Source: Flammula alnicola
Lineage: Eukaryota > Basidiomycota > Agaricomycetes > Agaricales > Strophariaceae
Reading direction: 5' to 3'
Length of the DNA: 64,000 nt
NCBI GenBank assembly: GCA_015499995.1
Contig: JADNRV010000047.1
Location: forward strand, 186,001 to 250,000
A program made the translations under genes and the position numbers. Shown one piece after another: positions 24,012 through 35,800 of this stretch. Under the pieces are notes generated by a model. It was not told the DNA's origin, searched no databases, and saw only the letters and a list, made by a program, of their open reading frames with translations. How positions within the stretch are numbered: the stretch's first letter is position 1; every line of letters starts with the position of its first letter.

Positions 24012-25716
24012 ATGTCTTCCAATGCTCCGCCGGTCCTGCCTGATCTCAGCCCAATGTAGGCTCTACCTCAGTAATTGCAACAGCATAGTGCACTGACATA
24101 TCCATTCAACATAGCGCTGGTCCCCTGGTACGTACAATATTGACCCTTCGGCCAAGCTACCTTCGCTAATACTGCCGGTGGATAGCTGGTTGGGTATATC
24201 CTGAATTGGGGCTTGTATGGCGTTCTCTCGATGCAAGTCTGTGCGTGCTCTTCAACATCTTAAATTCTTGCCCGTGAACCCGCCTTTTGAGATCTGTATT
24301 ATTTGGCATTTCCGAATGATCGCCCCAGAAACAAGGCACTGGTTTATGGAGCCTTTCTGCTTGAGTCGGCGCAGAGCTTCCTCTTCATGACTGGCGCATT
24401 TAGGTCATTTGCGAAAGGATTCGGGAATCCACAGGTCCTTGACCAAGTTGACATCCTATGGTTCTCGGTACCTATTATGAGCGGCATTGGTGAGGGTCCG
24501 ATCTTGTACTAGGCATGGTAGCTTACAATAGTTCCTGGATGATTTGCTTCCAATTAGTCGCCTTCGTCGCTCAATCATTCTATGCCCATCGAATTAGCGT
24601 TTTGGCTCAGAGCAAATATATTGCTGCAATCATAATGCTGGTGCGTGGGATGGCACTCGAGATAAATTAAACCTTGATCCGCCTTCCGTTGCATCACAGT
24701 TTGCGTTCATCCAATTGGCAGGAGCAATTGCCATTGGAATACAAGCAAAACAGGCCGTACTGTTTAGCCATTTCTTGAAGACAAACTCCTTTGTTACCGC
24801 TGGTGTGAGTATATCAATTTTATTTTTGCCTCATTTAAGCTGAATTTTCTTGTAGATCTGGGAAGGTGGTGGTGCCGCATGCGACATCATCATCGCAGCC
24901 TCTATGTCCTACTATGTTCGAAATTTCGTCTTGGAGTTTTTTGTATCAACTAATGTCGGAATTTACAGTTGAGACGCCGAGACACTGGCATCAAAGAGAC
25001 GCAGGTTCTCATTTCAAGAATCATTCGCTTAACAATCGAAACAGGAACATTGACAGGTACTTGTATCTCTATGTCGGAAAAATCAAAAAAAACCTATAGG
25101 CAATTTCTGAAACTTTTCAGTGATTACGGTCGCCTATTTCTATTGATATGGTGCTGATATGGTGCTGATATGCACGTGTAGGATACTTATAAGTTTCAGA
25201 AGGTTACTATAAGTATGATAGGCTTTTTTTGATTTTTCCGACATAGCATCGCGAATATAACAAGTTGCTGATCTCCATCCATCCCTTCCAGCTGCGGTCG
25301 CCATCGTAGGCTTAATCCTGGTTTTCCTTCACGGTCGCCCAACATACTACCAAGCCAGCGTCAGCGTGCTTGGCAAAGTATACTCGAACTCGATGATGGT
25401 GGCCTTCAATAGTCGGATGAGAATTTCCTCCGTAAACTCCACCAGCACCGCCCACGACGTTATCCCACTATCCTACGCGAACCCCACATCGGAGAATGGC
25501 ACGCCGTCAAGGAATGGAGGCATATTGGTGACCCGCGAAGAGGTTTCATTCCCTCCTATGAGTTATGATCCAAAAGTGAGTGCTGTTATGACCGTGCTTG
25601 AATCTCGCGCGCTGATCATGGAGTGGAAGCATCCCGCGGGTGACAAGAAAGTAGTCGATGATTTCGGAAATGACAATGCCTTCACTCAATCCAAGCACGA
25701 CTTCCAATTTCCGTGA
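24012..25716 (+). CDS. DUF6534-type membrane protein, copy 1 (intact)
   Basis: Spliced from 24012-24055, 24115-24127 (13 nt), 24186-24240 and further exons, it gives about 335 residues with roughly seven hydrophobic segments. It opens MSSNAPPVLPDLSPIAGPL, continues GYILNWGLYGVLSMQVYLYY and FPNDRPRNKALVYGAFLLES, and ends the membrane part with ETQVLISRIIRLTIETG and LGKVYSNSMMVAFNSR. That closing pair is the hallmark of the Agaricomycete DUF6534 family, whose function is unknown. A 172-bp MITE lies inside the intron before the last large exon and should be spliced out. The polar tail is variable between copies. TATATAT at about 23,934-23,940 could serve as its TATA box. No stop or frameshift was found, unlike copy 2. 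Confidence 0.8.
25072..25243. mobile_element. 172-bp MITE with TA target duplication
   Basis: Terminal inverted repeats begin TGTCGGAAAAATCAAAAAAA at the left end, and the reverse complement of the right end reads the same for 20 bases before diverging at one position. TA flanks both ends (25070-25071 and 25244-25245). Copies 2 and 3 of the surrounding gene lack it and read straight through the same intron near 44,960 and 56,735. It encodes nothing; TA duplication suggests mobilisation by a Tc1/mariner-type transposase. Confidence 0.9.
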
Positions 25717-26242
25717 TTGTAGCATGCTTCGTAAGGCTGGATCTTATGTTGACGCTTTCGATGAGTCATGGAAAGTATTTTTCCCCGTAGGACTATGTAC
25801 CTTCTGTTGCTTTTCCGACACACACTACTATCTATTTCCAGGAAATCACTGACTGTCATATGCCTGAAACACCGTGCATTATTTAAATGATTAAAAAAAA
25901 ATTGTCCCGACGATTGCCAGGCAAAGGAGATGCGGTATCGGGAAAGGGGGAACGGCAGAACGGTGAGGGGTCTCATATGAGGAGTCCTAGATGCAAAGAC
26001 GGCGTTAATGAGCCAAAACCACCGAGCGGTCGGCGATTGGTGTAGTAGATATAGGTAGATGGTACATGAGCGTCGTTTGCAGAAGGCGGTGCTCCTGTAT
26101 CAATTGGAGATCGCGAAAGAGCGCCAACCAACCAATCTCTCTAGAAGACCCTCTAATCCCTCTCGTCGCCCAGCATTTTACGAAGCGTGAGTGGAGAAGA
26201 GCATAGTCTGGTTTCTCTCCAAACGCCAGAATTTTGACGTCT

Positions 26243-26975
26243 TTCTAAAACTTGATGCCAAAGAAAGATGCATCCATATCACGAAATTGAACCGATCCTG
26301 GAGCCGACATCTTGACATGCCAAACTTGAGGGGCAGGCGACGTCGAGTACTCTAGTATGCGAGCGAACGCTTGTTGACTTGCTTGCCGACAGGAGGATCC
26401 CATGGTAAATAGCCATGGTAGAGGAAGGACAATAGGTATCCTAACGACTCTAAATCGTCGCGCTGGGATTGGGCTATAGATGACAGTTAGGAAGATAAAA
26501 GCAATTATAGAGGAACTAAACATACTGATTCCATGATGCCCTAAAATGCTCAAGAATTGCTTATTTCCGACTGTATCAACTCGATGCGCACTCGGAACGA
26601 GGTGTCAGTCTCCAGATCGCAGAAGTAAGAGAGGCCGAAGTCGATCAGATGTAATTCAGGTCGAGTGCTGAGACGATGCTAAAAGAGAAATGTTCCCTGG
26701 CTTCACGCCGTTATGAATAACTCCTACGCTGTGTAAGGACGCATAACGATCGAGCTGTTTTGAGTCAGAATTGTATACATTCCCCACGAAGAGAAGGCGT
26801 ACTATTTGGATAGCTACAGCTAGCACCATCTTCTCGTCAAATCGTCTAGCGGGAATCATATCGAGAAGATCCTCCAACGAGGGGCCTAATTTCTCGAGGA
26901 CAAAGGCATATACTTCGCATTCGTCGTCGTATCCGCTCGCCAGTAGGGATGGTGTGCCGGGGATTGAACGCCTTC
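26243..26975 (-). pseudogene. Casein-kinase-1-like protein kinase pseudogene
   Basis: Minus-strand pieces read CEVYAFVLEKLGPSLEDLLD, then after a likely intron LDRYASLHSVGVIHN and VKPGNISL, then LHLIDFGLSYFCDLETDTSF, and finally RDDLESLGYLLSFLYHGYLP followed by WDPP. These are kinase subdomains V, VIb (HNGVKPGN, where family members have an acidic residue at the Gly), VII (DFG) and the CK1-typical stretch before LPW. Frameshifts occur near 26,685 and around 26,540, stops interrupt the end, and the N-lobe is missing. The two other repeat copies keep only its last 30 or so bases, so they are deletions of this locus. Loss of the VIb Asp alone would kill catalysis. Confidence 0.75.
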
Positions 26976-27129
26976 GCCCACACAGCTCTATTTTACTTAT
27001 TTCATTTCATTACTCAGAACAGTAGAGACCGGTTTGAGGAGGGGTATGTATACCCATAATGCTGACTCACTCATGTTATTATGGACGAAAGCACCCAGGG
27101 ATCATAAATTGATCAGACATGTAGCGCTA

Positions 27130-28676
27130 TGGGGGCCTAGGGAAGATAAAATAAATCAGCGTATGGGTCCGTGCGTATATGCAGGAAATTGGGAAAGGGT
27201 CTGGAGGAAGATGAAGGCGAGCATTAGAATGATGGGGAATGAGAGGAGGTAATACCATTAGCGGTAGCAAGGAGAAAGCCAAACAAAAGAGAAAATATCG
27301 AAGGCGAGCGGAAGGAGAAAAGCAGAATGGAAGAAACTTGAGAGGGACGGAACAATGTCCACGCACGTACCCTGCAATCATTTCTGGATCTCAAAAACGA
27401 ACAATGATCGTCTCCCTAACCCGATCCTCAAAACACATGATATCCCGCGATCTACGAGTAATAGTATATCCATGAATGTGTTATTTTCCAGACCAACTTT
27501 AACGACTCAACTGGGAACTGAAGCCGCAAACGAGATTCATTATTTCGCGGAGTGGAGAAGAGGGTGAAAGAACCGCTTACCAGCTTGACGGTATGGCCGA
27601 ATCACTTTCTCCCTGCAATGCATGCCTGCACGCTCAGACAGTCCTGGACTGAACTGGATCGACCCACGATCCTAATGCATAATTCGGTCACCGCCCGTGT
27701 CCGTCGCATGTATTCATCCATTCCACGGAGCCCTCTCTACGTATACACCGTAGAGTGTCGCAGAGTTGGTGGCAGGGCCAGACTAGAGTTGGCGAGGGTC
27801 CTCGAGGCTCAGGTATGATTCAATATCCGGTTTTCAGGCTTGACGTTCGGGAGAGTGACGTCGGGTATGTAGGATAAACAATAAGCGTTCAGCCAATGAC
27901 TCTGAGCGTGATAACTCGACAGTGAGTAGCCGGGGGAGGTTGTATCATGATCCGGAAGGATCAACCGCCAGTCAGACGACCACTGAACGTCGAACATCGA
28001 ATGTCGAATGTTGAAGTCGGGGTCAGGATCCAGGCGAGCCCCATTGAAATGTTCAAGGAAAAACTCGGAGCATCCACGGGTACGTGACACATAGTCCGTC
28101 GGGCATTTTGTGTCGAAGAGCAATGCTCCGACGCGCTGCCTGAGGCTCTGGTCTACACCCTGTCAACCTGACTCTGGATTTCTGCTCAAAGACAATTCGG
28201 TCAGCTGAATCACAGTCAAAAACGCGAACAGTTTGCATACCGACGAGCATCCGGTCTCTCCAACATCCCGACCTCTACATAACTCTGTGTTATGACATTA
28301 TATCACAGCCATCGTCGCCATTGTTATCATCGAAACTCGAGTCATCATCGCCATCGTGAGACTGAGCATAACACTATAGATTAGAAGTTATAACGATAAG
28401 AGTCATGGCTGGCGAACATGTTGGGAAATCGAAATTACGGCGGCCCAGTTCTACGTACATCTATGCAATGCCTAGGCCCTGCAGTTAAAATGTTACATAA
28501 CTCCGAATGCCGAGGGAGGCTCACACCTGCAACGAACCAGTCCTCCAGCTCACGATCAAAAACTGACGTCACATTTTCCTGCCAGCTGACCTCCGACTGA
28601 TTAATTGATCGATCGATCGTTCTTTCTACTTTCAAGCACCGAAATCAGGCACACAGCCACCGCCACATACTTTATG
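27130..28676. repeat. Unrecognised block of the left arm
   Basis: It is repeated inverted at 54,420-55,780 and 42,580-44,060. Shared fragments of reading frame (for example QWSSDWRLILPDHDTTSPG) occur in the three copies but frames break at different places. No family is recognised, and it may be non-coding. Confidence 0.6.
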
Positions 28677-28684
28677 CACCACAT

Positions 28685-31600
28685 TAGTGCTGTGTTGGTT
28701 GGCTCTATGTTAGTAACAGACCAGTATATCACGTGTTAATAACATGTTAGTAACGTTTCTAACATGGGGGGGTCAAAAACTGCATGTTAGAAACTGTGAG
28801 AAACTCTCAAAGCATCAGCAGAGCTGCCGAGTCATTCTAATAATTTATTATATGCAATTTGGTGGAGCGATACCCATTAAATTTGACCATTAAGTAGAGC
28901 TTGATTTTTTGGGTGCGCACGTCCATTCGGACGTCACGTGCCTCCAAATTAGGCAACTCCGGCATGACTCCGGCACTCGAAATTTTGCTGTATTGCTCGA
29001 AAACTTTAAAATAACAACACGACTACCTTGTTATCAACTCCTGGACATGTTATCTCAAGGAGATCGGCAAGATCTCCTTGATCTCATTGAAAAGTTCAAA
29101 AATTCTGGCGATGACATCACACTCGTTCACCTCCTTGACGGGGTGCAAGCAAAAATCCCCGACATTGATAGCCAGGAAGCGAAGGATTGGCGCAGATATA
29201 TGGACCGTGTCAACCAGACATGGGTGAGCATCCACAAAGAGAATGAGCCGGTACCATGGCCCGAGGTGAGTATTTCTATGTTTTCCTTATATAATTGGCA
29301 TCTAAACATCCGGCGCGCACTAGGCACCTCCGGACACATCAACTCCTTCTATTACCACGGTTGTCAATCTTTCCCAAGTTCTTTCCGGCAATGCGGCAAA
29401 AGACGCACGAGAAAAGTTGCGCGCTGACCTCAAACTGGAATATGATGGCTGCAATGGAGTCGGTGCAGCCAGAAATTCCAACGCCCCAAAGGTTCCTAAG
29501 CCAGGACCAGCGGGAGGACGATCGAAGGATCCACTAGCCAATAAACTTGTATTTGAGTATACGGAGCCCCAGCAGTCAGATCCTAGCAAGACCACACCTG
29601 TTGTATATTGCATCGCTTGTGATAAGAAACGAGTAGGACGCGATCCAGTTCGAATTAAATCGCATGCGCGGGAGTGTACTGTATGGTTCAAATTAAACTG
29701 TTCATATAAATAAATCTTAACGAAGGGTATTTCGACAGGATCTTTCGAAGCACTTCCCAGCTCTGTATAAGGAAGTCACTGCCCACCTTGCGCACAAGGC
29801 TCATTCAACAAAAGCGGAGAAGGAAATGGTCGACAAAGAAGATAGCATGGAAGTGGACTCCAAACCTGAACCGAAACACGGAACCATCCATACCTATATG
29901 AATGCGGCGAAACTTTCAGCACAGCAGATAATCAAGATTGAACTTGCCATGTTCCGGATGTTCATTTGTTGCGCTCTTCTGTGGGCTCTTATGAATAGCA
30001 ATTTTTTCGTAGACTTTATCCAGGCTCTTAACCCTATTTTTTTGGTTCCTGACCGTACTGCTTTTTTTCCGAAGCACCTTGCGCAGGAGGTTGCAGCATG
30101 GAGCATCAAGTTTAATGACTTTCTCAAGGGAAAGACTAACCTTACAATCTCTCTCGATGGCTGGAGCACTCGAGCCAAAGACGAGATATACACCTTCCAC
30201 ACGACAACAATGAAGCGGCGCTCTTTTTTCACGGATGGCCATATTTTCAAGGGGATCTCTGTCACGGGAGACGCTCTTTTAGACGTCATTATTCAGGTGA
30301 GATTCAACCTTCCTAAATTAATGATACTATTAACTGTCAAATTCAGTTATTTACCTCGTATGATGCGAAAAGATATAGTGCGATTGCAGGCGATGGTGGC
30401 CCAAATGTCCGGTCTGCTAAAATTAAGCTCAATGCGCTCTTTCCTTGGATACTCAACATTTACGATCCATGCCATAACTTGAATCTGTTCTTGAAGGATC
30501 TCGGAAAACTTTTCAAGGCTGTGAGTTCTTCGTTCTCTGAGTCAAAAGTCTGTATTAATAAATGTCTTGCAGATGTTAGTAATCGTAGCGGGTATTGCCA
30601 ACTACTTTGGGAAATCAAATTATGGCACCTTTCATCTTGATATCCAACGCAAGGTGGAAGGAGTAGGCGAGGGAATTAGGTCCAATTCGGAGACTCGATT
30701 CTCATCTAGTTATATGCAAGTTAAATCGGTGCATGCATGTATGAATCCTATCAAGAAGTGCGTCGCCTCGAGGACATAAAAATTTGATACGGCCGCGGTG
30801 AGCAAGTTTTTAACCGCACTTTTGGAATCCATCTTGACGGAATGAGCTAGACAAAGAAGTTGCTTCCTCACATAGAAGATGGAATACAACACTACCAGTT
30901 CATGACGCAAATGTCTGGTTTTATTCATCTCTTATCCTCGGGTGCCAATGCTATTCTTACACTCGAGGGACAGAACACCACATGTGCCGACGTTTTCTAT
31001 GCCTGGGTTTGTATTGCATATCATCTGGAGCGAGTTCTTGCATCACCGTCAATTGGAGTCACTCATCACCGTACGGATGTCATTGGAATCTATAACCATA
31101 GATTCAATCAGATGATGAAAGAATCTTCACATACGATTTTTCTGCTTGCGTATTATCTTCACCCACGTAAGGTTGATCTGTTAAACCTTTTACAAGTGCT
31201 CATCATTTGTCAGTGTTTCGCCATCGAGGAGGACTCCAGTTAACAATGCCGGTTCTTCACGACGGAGAGAAGCTGCAGCCCGAAAATTATCCTGCGCTTT
31301 TCAAGACTCTCCTGAAAGCTGTCCTGAATATTCTTCGAGGAGAACAGCTACGCCACGAAGATTCTGGCCAAGAGGTGGTCCCGCAGCTGATTCAAGAGTT
31401 TCTGGCCTATGCTTACAATAAGGAGCCATTTCGGAGCCATCTGTGGACACGCGAAACGAATCCTCTAGCCTGGTGGACACAGCTATCAAAGGATTCAAAT
31501 GCCCGCTTATTAGCGGTGAGTCTCTTCCAATATTTTTCGTGTCAGCATCTGAAATAAGTAATTTAGAAAATCGCAATCAAGATCTTTTCTATTTCGCCGT

Positions 31601-32341
31601 CTGAGATCTGCGATGAGCGCACTGCCTCACGCCTTGGCTGGTTTAACGCAGCACGGCGAAGCTCAATGACTCCCGAGCACCTGGTCGACTCCGCCAAATT
31701 GTACGACTACTACGTCAACGGCTTTACGGATGGCAACTTCAGCCATAAGGCCCGAGTCCATCTCTCAGACATCACACCTTCCTCATCCGAGTCAGCACCC
31801 TCCATACTTTCTGCGCCGTCGTTGATGGATCTCCTGAATGCGGACAACATCGAACCAGCCGACGCAGATATTGCAGTGATGGAAGAGTTGTGGTTCAACA
31901 ACCCGGACCCTTACGATCTCGATGAAACGGAACGCACCGACATCGAGCTTCGATCTCCTCCAGTCATACGCTCCTCCACCCGCTTTGAGATTTCCACCTA
32001 TGTAAAGCTTGATGATTCCAAGCTTACAGCCCTCATTACGAAGGTGGACACAGCTGGGCCCGGTGTCGGGGTTGTTGAGATACATTCGGAACCAGCAAAG
32101 GTAGTCGGAAAACCGGGCGAGTGGAGTGTCGACAGTTTCTTTTAGGTGTCGTAGGTTATTAACGTGTTATTTACCTCAGTCCGACGTTATTTACGTGTTA
32201 TCTAACGCCGAATTTTTTTTCTTATTTTGGGTGATTACGTAACAAAATAACAGTTAGTAACATGGGTTTCTAACGTCACAGCAGACCCCAAACCAATCTC
32301 ACGTTGGTAACATAGCGAAATAGCAATCCAACACAGCACTA
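28685..32341 (+). mobile_element. hAT transposon, 3,657 bp
   Basis: The ends are TAGTGCTGTGTTGG at 28685 and its reverse complement ending at 32341, continuing as weaker similarity (TTGG versus ATTGC). Perfect 8-bp target duplications CACCACAT flank it (28677-28684 and 32342-32349). Both other arm copies lack the insertion: the matching places near 42,490 and 54,390 hold one version of the target. The 8-bp duplication and TAGTG-type ends are hAT hallmarks, confirmed by the encoded transposase. Confidence 0.95.
29047..32145 (+). pseudogene. hAT transposase gene with an in-frame stop
   Basis: Starting at the ATG 29047, exons join in frame through GT-AG introns: 29047-29265, 29324 on, and later pieces to TAG at 32145. 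A C2HC BED-like finger reads YCIACDKKRVG, then HAREC. The core has NLTISLDGWSTRAKDEIYTF (DUF659-like, with the first catalytic Asp) and IYDPCHNLNLFLKDLGK (the CxxH region). The end has the hAT dimerisation segment with DERTASRLGWFNAARR. Codon 30777-30779 is TAA where the surrounding frame continues KFDTAA, so the copy appears inactive unless read through. All splice phases before and after the stop agree, which suggests recent loss. The transposase cuts and pastes this element's own ends. Confidence 0.88.
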
Positions 32342-32357
32342 CACCACATGGCTCGTA

Positions 32358-32431
32358 CACGCTGCTGCTCTATTTAAAATAGAGCAGCAGCGTGAACGAA
32401 GCATTAAAAATAGTATTTTTAATGCTTCGTT
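32358..32431. repeat. Two abutting 37-nt perfect palindromes
   Basis: Bases 32358-32394 and 32395-32431 are each an 18-bp inverted repeat around a single central base, directly adjacent to each other and nine bases after the hAT target duplication. The right arm and copy 2 hold the same sequence once, without palindromes (near 54,350 and 42,460). Confidence 0.92.
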
Positions 32432-32928
32432 TTCGTACTGGGAGGAAAACAGAGGACTTCCGGAAAGGGACATCGTCGGATTCCTCCCCTAGCCTACCCA
32501 GGCTGGAGAGTGCAGCAGAAGTTTAAAGCCTTACAGTCGGAGAAGGATATCGATTTCGGACTCGAGGGAATATTGGAGTTGGTATAGTATACTGCCGGCT
32601 GTGCTGCCTGTCTCGGGATGGACGAATGCCCAAAGTTGCCCACCGCCTACTTAATAAAAAGACCTTCGTGTGTTGTCGTGAGTCGTGGATGGACCATGGA
32701 TCATGAATTCGCGATGGGTTACTTATACCCAAGGACTTACGCTTCTTGCAATTGTTGTCCTCTCGAAGCATCCATTTGTGTAGATACGCAGAGCGTGCGT
32801 GCGTGCGGGTCCGGACTCCGTTGCCTTGAGAATGAGATACTTATCAGGTCTAAGCTGAGGCATAACAATGATAACTCTTTTGAAAAATTGCAGGAATACA
32901 AGTGGCTATAGGAGGTAAATCGGCCGCT

Positions 32929-33850
32929 TCACTCCCACGTCGGTCCAGGTGTTACAACCATCTCGAAGCCATTCACTGCCTGGGGCCCACAGATTCCATC
33001 CTGTCGATATTCAGGTCCAAGCCGCATGAAGGGATTTAAGCCATGACTATACGAGTAGTCGAGCTTGTCCCGAATTGCTTGCTCCTCCTCGCGGGTTAGC
33101 TCAAGGTCTGCCCGAAGCCCATTCAGAGCGTGAATCAAATTCTCCTTCAACCCCAGCCGCACATTTATGCGCAAGCTTATCTCGCGATAGTCGGTGATGC
33201 GAAAGGAATTTTGCCAGCCACGGAGGCCAGAATGACAGCGTACCAGCGGGTGTATCCCCCGAGCCCTGCATTGCATCCAATGAGGGCATCTGGCGACGAT
33301 TAAATTACGTTGCGACGGCCGCGTGGGTATTCCCCAGAAGGGGCCCTCATAGGAGAAAGACACCCGGACGGTACCCCCTCCGGAGACTTCAGGAGCCGTA
33401 TATTGAAAAATAGTGGGCTGATTTGCGAGGCAATCTGGTTGTCGGCTGGCGTCTTGAATAATTCGAATAACGCCGGGTCCGAAAAGGACAAGCTCGATGT
33501 CAGTGTTGGGGAAAAGGAGAGCGAGTTCGCCAAATCTGTATTCCAGTGAGAGACAATTTGAACCAAAGAGCGGTTATGCTCACATAGGGAGGAAATCAAC
33601 CTCCATCTCAATCCCGACAAGGTGAACGAGAAGATGACGCCTTTCATTGGGAACCTCCTTCTCTACCAATTCCAAAATAAATAACAATCGATAGACTGTC
33701 AACGGCCAGTGGAGGAGGAGGCAGGCAGGTGATTCAGCCGGCAATCCTCGCCACTTGTAGTAGTAATTGGCCCAGTTATGTTCAAAGGAAGGTGGCGCTT
33801 GAGGAGGTAAGGACCCCCCACTGGCTACCTTTAGTACGGTATACTTAGTA
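32929..33850 (-). pseudogene. MSS51-C-like gene fragment, left arm
   Basis: Minus-strand pieces read SFEHNWANYY, WRGLPAESPACLLLHWPLTV, HLLVHLVGIEMEVDFLP, then after an intron FGPGVIR, and finally ITDYREISLR and GLNPFMRLGPEYRQ. This layout resembles the C-terminal domain of fungal MSS51/MYND-type proteins, where a short-range Rossmann-like region ends in a statement of target residues before a final NPF(R) motif. A one-base loss before ITDYRE and frame changes near 33,290 break it. The upstream part present in the right arm is missing here. Function is not inferred beyond the family. Confidence 0.55.
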
Positions 33851-34212
33851 TACGTATTATACTGACGGTGCAGGCCGACAGGACACACAGTTGAAACTTG
33901 ATACCAGGGAGATTGTTTCCGTGACATAGGTAGCGGCGCACGAGGGTCTCCTACACTGCCATCGTCACCCCAAAATCGTTTAGACGGCCATAAGATTAAT
34001 AAACCTCGACCTAAACCTTCTTGAGGACCAGAGTACCGCCAAACACACCGGATTCGGCAGTCGGACCGTGTCTGTCAATGACTTTAGATCTAGCTGTCGA
34101 GTAAACTCGCCGTACGCGCGAACGATACAATCTTTGAAGTAGTGCAGTGGTTAAACAAGTCGATGTGATAGTATAGGAGCTGGGATGAAAGCGTAAAGGA
34201 GGCGCATATTCA

Positions 34213-35000
34213 CACCTGAGGAAGATATCAATCAGGCACGAGAACCTCAAGACTAATCATAGAAAGGCCGCCGGGAGGTATTGGAGACGCGGAGTTGACG
34301 AGGAGATCACAAACCCAGGTCGTTCCCATGACCCAGCTACACACGACTATTTCGAGGCTTTTTCCCTATACGGATCCGCGGAGGGCCTCAAGGGGGTCAC
34401 AAGGCTTCGAAGCGTTCAGGATATTTACCAGAAACAGTAAGGAATTCCTATGCGAGAACAATGAAATTTTTCAATTTTGATGGCAAAGGCGAGAAGGATG
34501 GCGGACTGAGAGATCTACAAAAGGGCATCTGCGTATGGGTCGTAGCAATGGAACAGAAGGCTGGCCTGGGGTAAAACTCGCTTGGTTCTTTGAAGCGTGA
34601 GCTGGTGCGAGCTTGGGCTCGGAAATTGTGCGGGGAACCATGCACAGCGTTAGTAAGAGTGAAGGAAGCACAAGACTCTTTGATGGAGACGATCTGGAGC
34701 TGCAATAACACAGAAGTCGCTCGTAAGTATGTCTGTCCGTAGCTATGATAGCTAACCTAACTTGCAGTGATCATCAACGCCAAAATCGACATATGACAGC
34801 CTAAAGGCAAAATCATCGCATTTAAGAGGCTTGGACCATGGACGACGAAAGCGACATCGATGGGATGATGGGATGGACGTTTTCACCGGAGAACAAAGCG
34901 TTAAAACAATGTGGCTCGCGCAAAACAAGAATGCCTGTAAAATACAACGTTTCTCTGTCATCGAGACCTAGAATGTCTTGTCGTATACTTATATGTAGCT
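34213..35000 (+). repeat. Block S1, left-arm copy
   Basis: Homologous to 12,538-13,335 and, inverted, to 50,440-51,265. The shared reading-frame pieces (FLCENNEI, FDGKGEKDGG, LKRELVRA) are again split between frames, with stops in this copy after AGLG. Confidence 0.6.
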
Positions 35001-35682
35001 CTAGTCGCTACGGACATCAAGGTCTAAAGCCAGCGAAGTAATTAATCAGCACCCTCATCAAAACGCGAGAGAGAAACAAGAACGTTATCGAAAACTTACG
35101 TATAGCGTACTCGGTTCGTTCGAACGGGCTGCGTGTGTTCGACCGAGAGGTGCGTGTGTGGTTCAGAGTTTGAGTCATGGCTATACCGCGACGCCCCGGC
35201 TCGAGAGTCGACATTGTTTCGTTGTTCAAATGACAACAAACCAACCTAAGCTTTTCATGAACAAAGCATCTCAGTATCCAAAGAACGCGTTGATTGTCAG
35301 CGAACGACGAGACATTGGCGTAGATGTAAGTACAAACAGCAAGGGTACTACACGCACTGCACATGTAACTTTGCAGCTGCGATGGCGATTCCTAAGACGG
35401 ATCAACATTACTGCTAGAGTACCAGGAAGAAAGGCGAGTGATAATTCATTACGGCCTTTATTCCTGGCACGCTGCAACACGAAGTGGCATGGGCAATAGG
35501 AAGCGAAAGAATTCAAGAAACCACAAAAGACAGGCATGATATATGCAGACGGGAAAGAAAGTGAAGAGCTCGAGGAGAAGGTAAAGAAGACACTCAGACA
35601 ACAAGAACGCCCAGCCAACCCAGAGAAACGACATCAAGGAGCAGCTTTGAAATCACATCGCTTGCACAGCCTGAACCCTTCC

Positions 35683-35800
35683 TTCATATGCGACGAGAAG
35701 CATGCAACGTCTTCGCCCACACAACCGCATCCTACTACTCTGTAAGGTGCGGTAATAGAGAGCGAAGGCGTTGCATGCGCCCACGAATCGCATATGAGGA
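35683..35800. repeat. Small palindromic element
   Basis: The core 35700-35778 has 17-bp inverted ends GCATGCAACGTCTTCGC with one mismatch, nested in a wider imperfect palindrome starting CATATGCGA. The same element appears in the right arm at about 49,640-49,760, and relatives with TTCGCCCACACAGCT lie at 21,917 and 26,977. It codes for nothing. Confidence 0.7.
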
